Shown here: piece after piece, positions 43,798-51,547 of the stretch
Position numbering within the stretch: position 1 is the first letter of the stretch
Layout: each line of letters opens with the position of its first letter
Assembly (NCBI RefSeq): GCF_001905885.1
Contig: NZ_LIYH01000002.1
Location: 425,591 to 489,590 of the forward strand
Direction: 5' to 3'
Length of the DNA stretch: 64,000 nucleotides
Source of the DNA: Streptomyces sp. CB03234
GTDB taxonomy: Bacteria; Actinomycetota; Actinomycetes; Streptomycetales; Streptomycetaceae
The notes under the pieces: model-generated
Told to the model about the DNA's origin: nothing
What the model saw: only the letters and a program-made list of their open reading frames with translations
Database searches by the model: none
Translations under genes and position numbers: made by a program

Positions 43798-44679
43798 TTG
43801 ACTGAGCAGCTGCGACTGATGGCCGTTCACGCCCACCCCGACGACGAGTCGAGCAAGGGCGCGGCGACGATGGCCAAGTATGTGTCCGAGGGGGTGGACG
43901 TGCTGGTCGTGACCTGCACCGGGGGCGAGCGCGGTTCCATCCTCAACCCGAAGCTCCAGGGCGACCCGTACATCGAGGAGAACATCCACGAGGTACGCCG
44001 CAAGGAGATGGACGAGGCCCGCGAGATCCTCGGCGTCCGGCAGGAGTGGCTGGGCTTCGTCGACTCCGGCCTTCCCGAGGGCGACCCGCTGCCGCCGCTG
44101 CCGCAGGGCTGCTTCGCCCTGGAGGACGTCGACAAGGCCGCCGGCCGCCTGGTGAAGTCCATTCGTACCTTCCGCCCGCAGGTCATCACCACATACGACG
44201 AGAACGGCGGCTACCCGCACCCCGACCACATCATGACCCACAAGATCACGATGGTGGCCTTCGACGGTGCGGCGGACGCCGAGAAGTACCCGGAGTCGGA
44301 GTTCGGCCCGGTCTGGCAGCCGCTGAAGGTCTACTACAACCAGGGCTTCAACCGTCCCCGCACGGTCGCCCTGCACGAGGCGCTGCTGGCCCGGGGCCTG
44401 GAGTCGCCGTACGGGGAGTGGCTGGAGCGCTGGAAGGAGTTCGAGCGCGCCGAGCGGACCCTGACCACGCACGTCCCGTGCGCCGACTTCTTCGAGATCC
44501 GCGACAAGGCCCTGATCGCCCACGCGACGCAGATCGACCCGGACGGCGGCTGGTTCCGCGTCCCGATGGAGATCCAGAAGGAGGTCTGGCCGACGGAGGA
44601 CTACGAGCTGGCCAAGTCCGTGGTGGACACCTCCCTCCCCGAGGACGACCTCTTCGCGGGCATCCGCGACAATGCCTGA
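43798..44679 (+). CDS. mca: Mycothiol S-conjugate amidase
   Basis: A 293-residue zinc amidase of the LmbE/PIG-L family. It cleaves mycothiol adducts of drugs and toxins, giving an exportable mercapturic acid. Zinc site: AVHAHPDDESSKGA (H, D) and HPDHIMTH later; the active-site segment YDENGGYPHPDH distinguishes Mca/MshB. Length is typical. The start is TTG, with GAGGA 8 nt upstream. The next ORF overlaps its stop, and the pair is probably cotranscribed. Confidence 0.95.
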   Translation: MTEQLRLMAVHAHPDDESSKGAATMAKYVSEGVDVLVVTCTGGERGSILNPKLQGDPYIEENIHEVRRKEMDEAREILGVRQEWLGFVDSGLPEGDPLPPLPQGCFALEDVDKAAGRLVKSIRTFRPQVITTYDENGGYPHPDHIMTHKITMVAFDGAADAEKYPESEFGPVWQPLKVYYNQGFNRPRTVALHEALLARGLESPYGEWLERWKEFERAERTLTTHVPCADFFEIRDKALIAHATQIDPDGGWFRVPMEIQKEVWPTEDYELAKSVVDTSLPEDDLFAGIRDNA

Positions 44680-44920
44680 CATGAGCGCACACCAGGCACT
44701 GACCCAGCTCGTCCCGCTCGCCGCCAAGGAGCTCGACGAGAACAAGGTGACCCCCGGCGTCCTCGGTTTCATCGTCTTCGCGGTCATGGCCGCGGGCGTA
44801 TGGCTGCTGATGAAGTCGATGAACCGCCACATGGGCAAGATCGACTTCGAGGAGGCCCCCGACGCCCCGGAAACGGCGGCGACGGGCGCCGAGAGCACGC
44901 CGGGCAAGAGCGCCCGGTAG
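44672..44920 (+). CDS. Small single-pass membrane protein downstream of mca
   Basis: An 82-residue protein with one membrane helix (about 29-47: VLGFIVFAVMAAGVWLLMK) and a charged cytoplasmic tail (KIDFEEAPDAPETAA). It overlaps the mca stop by 8 bp, so it is likely translationally coupled. Function unknown; a similar small protein often follows mca in Streptomyces in my recollection. Confidence 0.85.
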   Translation: MPDMSAHQALTQLVPLAAKELDENKVTPGVLGFIVFAVMAAGVWLLMKSMNRHMGKIDFEEAPDAPETAATGAESTPGKSAR

Positions 44921-44938
44921 GCCCCAGGCCCGATGTCA

Positions 44939-44974
44939 CGGCTCCATGACCACCGCGTGGTGGTCATGGAGCCG
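44939..44974. terminator. Strong bidirectional hairpin terminator
   Basis: A perfect 16-bp stem, CGGCTCCATGACCACC / GGTGGTCATGGAGCCG, with a GCGT loop, between the mca-linked gene and the convergent STAND NTPase gene. Confidence 0.92.
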
Positions 44975-44987
44975 CGCCATGCCCGGA

Positions 44988-47900
44988 TCAGGAGCGGGGC
45001 GAGCCCGTTCCGGTCCCCGCCTCCGCCGGGACGCCCATCACCTCCCGCGCGTGCCGGTTCGGGGTCAGGCCCAGGGGCCAGGCCTGCCAGGGCGCTTCCA
45101 GGCGGATGCCGCGCTCCAGGACCAGCGACCAGGCCGCCAGGGCGTCCTCCAGGCGCGGGTCACGGGCCGGGTGCCCGGCGTCCGTCAGCTGGGCCAGCTC
45201 CTGCTGGGCGACGACCGTGCCGACGTCCACGCCGCCCGGGGAGGCGTACGGAAGCAGGGTGCAGCGCAGGAAACGGGACCAGTCCGCGCCGCGCAGGTCG
45301 CCGTACGAGGCGAACAGGGCGGTGGCCTCGTCGCACAGCGCGAGCGCCTGGGGCGCCCTGCTGTTGCCCGCGTCGATGACGGCCAGCTCCAGGCACGTCC
45401 ACGCCTCGCCGTGCGCCACTCCGATACGGCGGAAGTCCGCGCGGGCGTCCACCAGCAGCTGCCGGGCGAAGCCCGAGTTGCGGAGGTTGCCCGTGCGGGC
45501 CGCGCGCTGGTCGCGGGTGGCGCGGCCCGAGTGGTGGCGGGCGCACGCCAGGCCGTACACGTCCCGCATCCGGGAGAACATCGTGCGGGCCCGCTCCAGC
45601 TCCCGTACCGCCTCATCCGTCTCGCCCTCGTCCTCCAGCGCCTGGCCCAGGTAGTACAGCGTCCACGCCTCGCCCCGCGCGTCCTCGTTGTCACGGTGCC
45701 GGACCACGGCCGTACGCAACTGGCCGGCCGCCGCGCCGGGGTCGCCGTCCACCAGCCGGGCCCGTCCCAGCTGGGTCAGCGCCCACGCCTCCCCGCGCCC
45801 GTCGTGCGTGCGCCCGTACAGTTCCAGCGCCGTACGCAGCTCCTCCTCGGCGCGCGGCACGTCCCCCAGCCGCAGCCGGACCTGGCCCAGCTGGAAGTGC
45901 GCCCACGCCTCGCCGTGCAGCGACTCGTTCTCCCGGTGCAGCGTCAGCGCCGTGTCCAGCAGGGTCAGCGCCTCCGCGATGTTCGCCCGGTCCCGCTCCA
46001 CCGCCGCCAGGGCGTGCAGCGTCCACGCCCGGTCCGCCGCCAGCTCCGGCGACGCCTGGAGCTCCAGCGCCTCCCGCAGCCTCGCCGCCGCCTCCGGCAG
46101 ATTGCCCTGGTGCTGGAGCGTGATGCCCAGCGAGCACAGCGCGAGCGCCGCCCCCGCGTCCTGCTGGGCCTCCTGATACAGCGACACCACCGACGTCAGC
46201 GTCGTGCGCGCCGTGTCCAGCTCGCCCAGCTGCCGCGCCGCGATACCGGTCCGCCAGCGCACCGACCGCGCCAGGAGCCCCTGGTCCACTGCCTCGGTCA
46301 GCTCCTGGAGCTCACCGAGCCGGTACAGGTCGCCGCGCAGCAGGCAGTAGTCGCACAGTGCGCCCAGCAGGTCCAGCACCGTCTGCCGGCTCACGCCCTC
46401 CGCGTTGCGCAGCGCCGCCGTGATGAACGCCGATTCGTCGTCCAGCCAGCGCAGCGCCGCCTCCAGCGAGGTGAACCCGTGCCCGCCGAACCGGGCGCCC
46501 TTGCCGGCCCGCGTCGACATCTTGCCGTCCACCATGCGGATCACCGCGTCGGCCAGCTCCGCGTAGTTCCTGATCAGCCGCTCCTGGGCGGCGGCGATGT
46601 CGCCCGCGTCCTCCTCGTCGCCCAGCCGCGCCGCCGCGAACGCCCGCACCGCGTCGTGCAGCCGGAACCGGTCGCCCCGCACCGGGTCCAGCAGGCCCGC
46701 CCGCGCCAGCTCCCGCAGCCGCTTGTGCGCCTCGTCCTCCCCGGCCGCCAGCAGCGCCCCGGCCGCCGCCGCCCCGAGCGACGCCCGCCCCGCCAGCGCC
46801 AGGCGCCGCAGCAGCCGCCGCTGGTCCTCGTCCAGGTCCGTGCCGTACCGCGCCGCCACCGCCCGCTCGACCGGACCACCCGGCTGCCGCTCCAGCAGCC
46901 GGGCCACCTCCGCCGTCGACCGGGCGCCGACCGCCGAGCCCGCCACCCGCAGCGCCAGCGGCAGCCCCCCGCACAACTCCCGCACCCGCTCGGCCGCCTC
47001 CGCGTCGTACGGCCCCCGCTCCGCGCCCCCGGCCACCTCCCGCAGCAGGTACTCCGCGCCCGCCGCGTCCAGGCCCGCCACCGGCAGGTGGTGCACCCAC
47101 GCCGGCACGTCGTCGCCCAGCTCCAGCGGCTCGCGCGCCGTCACCAGCACCAGGCTCTCCGACCGCTCCGGTATCAGCGTCCGCACCTGCTCCGCGTCCC
47201 CCGCGTCGTCCAGCACCACCACGACCGGCAGCCCCGTCAGGTGCTGGTGGTACAGCTCGGCCAGCCGCCGCACCTGCGCCGGCGCCGACGAGGAGCGGTC
47301 GCGCAGCAGCAACTGCTCGCGCGGCGCGCCCAGCCGGTTCAGCAGGTGCAGCAGCGCGTCGCGCGTCGACACCGGCTGCCCGTCAAGGCCGGTGCCCCGC
47401 AGGTCCACCAGGCACGCCCCGCGGAACAGGTCCCGCAGCCGGTGCGTGGCCCGCACGGCAAGGGCGGTCCGCCCCGCGCCCGGCTCGCCGTGCAGCACCA
47501 CCACCGTCGGCCGCGTCTCGGTCGCCGCACGCCCCGACCGCACCCACCGCTCGATCCGCTCCAGCTCCCCGCGCCGCCCCGCGAACGGCTCCCCGGCCTC
47601 CGGAAGGTGGCCGAACGACTGCTCCAGCGCCGTGCGCCGGCGGGCGACGGCGCTGCGGTCCACGCCGCGCAGCGCCGGCGCCTTGTCGGCCGGCTTCTGC
47701 GGCGCGGCGGCCGCCGCCAGGATCCGCTGCTGGTCCAGGAACGGGCGTATGCCCCGTACCTCCAGCGCCGTCAGCCACTGGAGCCGCAACTGCTCGGGCC
47801 CGCCCGGCTGGCCCAGCGCGCCGGCCCGGCGGTGCGCGGCCGGCCAGTGCGCCGCGGTCACCTTCAGCACCGTCGCCGCCGCCCCGGCGACCGCCACCAC

Positions 47901-48242
47901 CGCCCCGGCCCCCAGCGCCGTGCCCGTCGCCGTGCCCAGCGCCAGGTCCGCGCCGATCGCCGCCACCGCCGCGACCGCCGTGACCAGCGTGGGCGTCCCG
48001 ACGGCCTGCCCGCTGAACCGCTCCGACAGCGACAGCCGGCCCGCCTCCACCGCCTCCAGCGCCGCCGCATACGCCGCGTACTCCTCCGCGGCGCTCGCCG
48101 CCAGGGTGTCCAGCGCCGCCCGGCCCCGTGCCAGCAGCACCCCCGCGTCGGCCCGGCCGCCCGAGCGCCGCACCTCCTCCTCCACGGCCCGGGCCAACAG
48201 CCGCTCGGCCTCCGCGCGATGGCTCTCCCGCAACTGCGTCAT
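44988..48242 (-). CDS. STAND NTPase (NB-ARC-like) with C-terminal TPR array
   Basis: A 1084-residue protein. Residues 1 to about 230 are an Ala-rich helical region with two hydrophobic stretches (about 95-130) that may insert in the membrane. The NTPase core (about 235-560) has a P-loop GEPGAGRTALAV (Arg258 where Lys is usual), a Walker B VVVVLDDAGD and an LCGGLPLALRVAGS sensor motif (GLPLA), as in AfsR-like STAND proteins. The rest is ~10 TPR-like repeats (AEALTLLDTALTLHRENES, GEAWALTQLGRARLVDGDP). Usually such proteins are switches that oligomerise on ligand binding; this one has no DNA-binding domain. ATG with GGAGGGG 8 nt upstream. Role unknown. Confidence 0.85.
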   Translation of the reverse strand: MTQLRESHRAEAERLLARAVEEEVRRSGGRADAGVLLARGRAALDTLAASAAEEYAAYAAALEAVEAGRLSLSERFSGQAVGTPTLVTAVAAVAAIGADLALGTATGTALGAGAVVAVAGAAATVLKVTAAHWPAAHRRAGALGQPGGPEQLRLQWLTALEVRGIRPFLDQQRILAAAAAPQKPADKAPALRGVDRSAVARRRTALEQSFGHLPEAGEPFAGRRGELERIERWVRSGRAATETRPTVVVLHGEPGAGRTALAVRATHRLRDLFRGACLVDLRGTGLDGQPVSTRDALLHLLNRLGAPREQLLLRDRSSSAPAQVRRLAELYHQHLTGLPVVVVLDDAGDAEQVRTLIPERSESLVLVTAREPLELGDDVPAWVHHLPVAGLDAAGAEYLLREVAGGAERGPYDAEAAERVRELCGGLPLALRVAGSAVGARSTAEVARLLERQPGGPVERAVAARYGTDLDEDQRRLLRRLALAGRASLGAAAAGALLAAGEDEAHKRLRELARAGLLDPVRGDRFRLHDAVRAFAAARLGDEEDAGDIAAAQERLIRNYAELADAVIRMVDGKMSTRAGKGARFGGHGFTSLEAALRWLDDESAFITAALRNAEGVSRQTVLDLLGALCDYCLLRGDLYRLGELQELTEAVDQGLLARSVRWRTGIAARQLGELDTARTTLTSVVSLYQEAQQDAGAALALCSLGITLQHQGNLPEAAARLREALELQASPELAADRAWTLHALAAVERDRANIAEALTLLDTALTLHRENESLHGEAWAHFQLGQVRLRLGDVPRAEEELRTALELYGRTHDGRGEAWALTQLGRARLVDGDPGAAAGQLRTAVVRHRDNEDARGEAWTLYYLGQALEDEGETDEAVRELERARTMFSRMRDVYGLACARHHSGRATRDQRAARTGNLRNSGFARQLLVDARADFRRIGVAHGEAWTCLELAVIDAGNSRAPQALALCDEATALFASYGDLRGADWSRFLRCTLLPYASPGGVDVGTVVAQQELAQLTDAGHPARDPRLEDALAAWSLVLERGIRLEAPWQAWPLGLTPNRHAREVMGVPAEAGTGTGSPRS

Positions 48243-48506
48243 CCGCGTCCCCCTCCGCAAGCGATCACTTTCCGACAAGTGTCCGCCGCAGGGCTGATCG
48301 GCGCGAGAGGCTGTGGATAACCCGGGACGCCCCAGACACCCCTGGACACGCGAGGCGCGTGCGGCGATTCCCGGGCCTGCGCCGGACGGGGTGAGCCCGC
48401 CGGGCCCTGTTCACCCGCCTCGGCCGGGTGCAGCACCGCCCTGTCTCACGGGCGTGGTCGGCCGGAAGCCGTCCTGTCGTGTTCCGAGCGGTCTTAGCGT
48501 CGTGCC

Positions 48507-49091
48507 GTGACCACTGTTGACAGCACCGCTTACCGGTACCGCAGCGCCGTCCCCGAGGACGCCCAGGCCATCAAGGCCCTGGACGGCTCCTTCACCACCG
48601 ACACGGTCTTCCAGGTGACCGTCACCGACGACGGGTTCGCCCTGCGGGAGATCGCGGTGGCCCTGCCCCTGACCAAGGTGTTCCCCGAGGACGAGTACGA
48701 CGGGGACGACGGGGACGAGGGGGACGACGGGGACGACGGGGACGGCACCGACTCGCGTACCTTCGTCGCCCACGGGGCCGCCGGCGACCTGGCCGGGTTC
48801 ATCGCCGTCTCGTACTCCGGCTGGAACCGCCGGCTGACCATCGATGACATCGAGATCGACCCGGAGCACCGGGGCCGAGGGGTCGGCCGCGCGCTGATGG
48901 GGCTCGCGGTGGAGTTCGCCCGCGAGCGGGGTGCCGGGCACCTCTGGCTGGAGGTCACCAACATCAACGCGCCGGCGATCCACGCGTACCGGCGGATGGG
49001 CTTCGCCTTCTGCGGGCTGGACACCAGCCTTTACCACGGCACCCCCTCGGAGGGCGAGCAAGCGCTCTACATGAGCATGCCCTGCCCCTGA
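48507..49091 (+). CDS. sat: Streptothricin N-acetyltransferase
   Basis: A 194-residue GNAT that acetylates the beta-lysine amine of streptothricin with acetyl-CoA. The sequence closely follows the producer-type enzyme: FTTDTVFQVTVTDDGFALRE, DIEIDPEHRGRGVGRALM (acetyl-CoA loop), HLWLEVTNINAPAIHAYRRM and SEGEQALYMSMPCP. A long acidic loop (EYDGDDGDEGDDGDDGDG) is coded by 9-bp repeats. GTG start with TAGCGT 6 nt upstream and no Shine-Dalgarno, so probably leaderless. It lies at the edge of a streptothricin-like cluster and is the likely self-resistance gene. Its 3' end overlaps the next gene by 25 bp. Confidence 0.92.
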   Translation: MTTVDSTAYRYRSAVPEDAQAIKALDGSFTTDTVFQVTVTDDGFALREIAVALPLTKVFPEDEYDGDDGDEGDDGDDGDGTDSRTFVAHGAAGDLAGFIAVSYSGWNRRLTIDDIEIDPEHRGRGVGRALMGLAVEFARERGAGHLWLEVTNINAPAIHAYRRMGFAFCGLDTSLYHGTPSEGEQALYMSMPCP

Positions 49092-49822
49092 ACGGACAGC
49101 AGGCGGTGCACGGACGGGACGGCCCCGTCGCCCGGCGCGACCATGACGGTCAGCAGCCAGGCCGGGTGCCCGTCCGGGACCGCGGCCCGCTCGTACCACT
49201 CCAGGCGCGCGTCAAGCAGCCGGCAACCCGCGGACCGGCGGGTGGCGTACCACCTCTGGAAGTGCTCGGACCGCCACACCACGAGTGGGACGGCCCGCTC
49301 GCCGCCGGTGCGGCGGGAGCCGCGGCCCACCGCGCGCAGGGCCGCTCCCGCCGCCCTCGGAAGGGTGCGTTCCACCGGCACCCCGAACGCCTCGGCGAAG
49401 TGCAGGAGGTACGCCATGCGCTCGGCCTCCGGCGGAGCACCGAGCACCGCCCGGCCCGAGTCGTACCACATCCCCCACTTGATGTTGGAGACCAGCCCGG
49501 GGAGCCGGTTCATCTCCCGGGGGATCCAGAACAGGACCACGTCCGAGCGGCCCATCGCCTCCTCCTCCCAGGCGATCTGGTCCGCGTAAGGCGGGTAGGA
49601 TCCGCCCGCGGCGGGCTCCGGCAGGAAGACCGCGAGTCGCCCCGCGCCGTCCCAGGCGGCGCGTAGGGCCTCGACCGCGGACGGGCGCCAGGACGGCTCC
49701 TCGGGGTCGGTGGGCGTGGGTCCGCACAGGTACACGGCCGCGTCCCAGGACTCGGGCTGCTCGTGGCCGACGTACACCACCTCGACCGAGGCGGGGGCTT
49801 CAGTGAGGGACTCAGTGGACAC
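49067..49822 (-). CDS. Nucleoside 2-deoxyribosyltransferase-like protein
   Basis: A 251-residue protein. Residues 13-150 match the nucleoside 2-deoxyribosyltransferase-like fold: VYLCGPTP, SWRPSAVEALRAAWDG and IAWEEEAMGRSDVVLFWIPR with a candidate nucleophile Glu in the EEE stretch. The C-terminal part (VWRSEHFQRWYATRRSAGCR, LDARLEWYERAAV) is not recognised. In this cluster the substrate is unknown. GTG with GGAGC 5 nt upstream; overlaps the hydrolase gene by 11 bp, so it belongs to the same operon. Its stop overlaps the convergent acetyltransferase. Confidence 0.8.
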   Translation of the reverse strand: MSTESLTEAPASVEVVYVGHEQPESWDAAVYLCGPTPTDPEEPSWRPSAVEALRAAWDGAGRLAVFLPEPAAGGSYPPYADQIAWEEEAMGRSDVVLFWIPREMNRLPGLVSNIKWGMWYDSGRAVLGAPPEAERMAYLLHFAEAFGVPVERTLPRAAGAALRAVGRGSRRTGGERAVPLVVWRSEHFQRWYATRRSAGCRLLDARLEWYERAAVPDGHPAWLLTVMVAPGDGAVPSVHRLLSVQGQGMLM

Positions 49823-50615
49823 GGGATGCTCCGGGGTCGGTCGTGGGGAGGGTGGGGAGGGTGGCGAGGAAGTCCAGCAGGACGCTGTTGAAGGCGTCGG
49901 GCCGTTCCAGGAAACCGAGGTGGCCGGTGTCCGCCAGCTGCGTGTAGCGGGCGCCTGGGATCGCCGCGGCCACCTCACGGCTCAGGTGGGCGGGAGCCAG
50001 CATGTCGTCGGCGAAGCCCACCACCAGCAGGGGCGTGGTGATCCGCGCGTACGCGGCCAGCCGGTCGGCGGCAGGCGGGCGCGGGCGGTGCACGGCGGCG
50101 GAGGTACCGCTGAGCGCGGCGATCTCGAACAGGTCCAGCCATTGCGCGACCGCGTTCTCGTCCGCCAGGGTCCTGGGGGAGAGGTTCTGCACCATCCGTA
50201 CGAACGCCTCGTACTCCGGCGGCAGTCGGCTGCCGGCTTCGGCGTACGCGGCCTCGGCGCGGGCCAGCGCGTCGCCGACCGCGTCGGGCCGTCCCCGCGT
50301 CGCGGCCAGCACCGCGCCGCTCGCCAGGTGCGGATCGGTGAGGAGCAGCTCCTGGATCGCCAGGGCCCCCAGGGAGTGGCCGACCAGCGGGCAGGGCGGC
50401 AGCCGCAGCTCGGTGAGGAGTTGCCGTACCGCAGCGGCCACGTGGCCGGGGCGGGAGCCGGCGGTGCCGTGGTCGAAGGTGATCACCTGGTGGCCCGCCG
50501 CGGTGAGCGCGGGCACCTGGTGGTGCTCCCAGATCCGGCCGGTGCCTCCCGCGCCGGCGACCAGGACCACCGGCCGCCCGGAGCCGTGGACCGTGTACGC
50601 CGTCCCGCCGCTCAC
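49812..50615 (-). CDS. Alpha/beta hydrolase
   Basis: A 267-residue alpha/beta-fold hydrolase: VVLVAGAGGTGRIWE (oxyanion), nucleophile elbow VGHSLGAL (Ser), acid Asp in VGFADDMLAP and His in LADTGHLGFLERP. Likely an esterase, lipase or lactonase acting on a cluster product; exact substrate unknown. GTG start overlaps the phosphotransferase stop by 4 bp (translational coupling). It is not a thioesterase of the typical NRPS TEII type by motif. Confidence 0.88.
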   Translation of the reverse strand: MSGGTAYTVHGSGRPVVLVAGAGGTGRIWEHHQVPALTAAGHQVITFDHGTAGSRPGHVAAAVRQLLTELRLPPCPLVGHSLGALAIQELLLTDPHLASGAVLAATRGRPDAVGDALARAEAAYAEAGSRLPPEYEAFVRMVQNLSPRTLADENAVAQWLDLFEIAALSGTSAAVHRPRPPAADRLAAYARITTPLLVVGFADDMLAPAHLSREVAAAIPGARYTQLADTGHLGFLERPDAFNSVLLDFLATLPTLPTTDPGASRVH

Positions 50616-51547
50616 CGGCCCATCCTCCGTAGCGCGATCTCCGTCCACGCCGGGCGGCCGGTGTCCAGCCCGCGCAGGGCCACATGGACCCACAGGAAGG
50701 ACGCGCGGGCCAGGATGTGCGACCGCATGCCGTCGGGCACCTTGCCACCCGCCGCCCGGTAGGCGTCCAGGAGGCGGTCGAGGACCCCCGGGCCGCCGGC
50801 GTAGAGCATGTCGACGAAGTCCACCGCTGGATCGCCGATACCGGCGTTCGCCCAGTCCAGCAGCCCCGACAGCGTCGGGGGGCCGGATGGGCGGCGCTCC
50901 ACCAGGGTGTGACCCGGGTGCACGTCCCCGTGGACGAGCACCAGGCGGTCGGGCCACAGGCGGTCGTCGTCCAGCCACTCCTGCCAGCGCCTGACCCCGG
51001 CGGCGGGCAGCTCCAGTTCGGCGCGTGCGCGCGCCAGCTTGTCCGCGATGCCGGAGCGCACGGCCCGGGGGTCGGCCCCGTGCCGTCCCGGCAGCTCCCA
51101 GGTGCCGTCCAGCGGCGTGGAATGCACGGCGACCAGGCAGCGGGCGAGCGGCTCCAGGTAGCACTCCGGGCGGGCCAGCGGGTCCATCGACCAGCCGTAG
51201 GTGAGGGTGACCGGGTCCTCGCTCCCCGCCGCCTCGCCGGACAGGCGCGGGTAGGCGACCAGGTCCGGGGTGTGCAGCCGCCAGTCGGGCACCGGCACCG
51301 GGACCCGGTCGCGTACGGCGCCCAGCACGGCGCCCTCGACGGCCAGTTGGCCGGAGACCTCCGGCCGCCGCGGCTGCCGCAGTATCCAGTGCGTGCCGTC
51401 CGCGGCGCGGATGTGGGTGACGCGGAAGTCCCAGCCGCTGTCGTCGCCGCGCGCGGACTCCGGTACGAGCGCCACGCCGAGCCTGCGCGAGGCGTACGCG
51501 GCCAGTTCGGCGGCCTCCGCCCCCGGGGGCATGGCGGCGGCGCTCAT
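50612..51547 (-). CDS. Phosphotransferase, macrolide 2'-phosphotransferase/APH-like
   Basis: A 311-residue kinase of the aminoglycoside phosphotransferase fold. The catalytic loop is LVHGDVHPGHTLV, and GLLDWANAGIGDPAVDFVDM carries the metal-binding Asp (DFG equivalent). The layout resembles macrolide Mph enzymes, but the cluster makes a macrolide substrate unlikely. It could phosphorylate the antibiotic, a precursor, or a resistance target. ATG overlaps the A-domain stop (ATGA). Confidence 0.85.
   Translation of the reverse strand: MSAAAMPPGAEAAELAAYASRRLGVALVPESARGDDSGWDFRVTHIRAADGTHWILRQPRRPEVSGQLAVEGAVLGAVRDRVPVPVPDWRLHTPDLVAYPRLSGEAAGSEDPVTLTYGWSMDPLARPECYLEPLARCLVAVHSTPLDGTWELPGRHGADPRAVRSGIADKLARARAELELPAAGVRRWQEWLDDDRLWPDRLVLVHGDVHPGHTLVERRPSGPPTLSGLLDWANAGIGDPAVDFVDMLYAGGPGVLDRLLDAYRAAGGKVPDGMRSHILARASFLWVHVALRGLDTGRPAWTEIALRRMGR

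Noticed and set aside
44946..48320. Very long open frames antisense to real genes (for example here, 7567-10767 minus, 15782-18784 plus, 60905-63823 minus)
   Set aside because: In very GC-rich DNA stop codons are rare in the shadow frames. These translate to Arg/Pro/Gly/Ala-rich sequence without domains or start signals, and each overlaps a gene with recognisable motifs.
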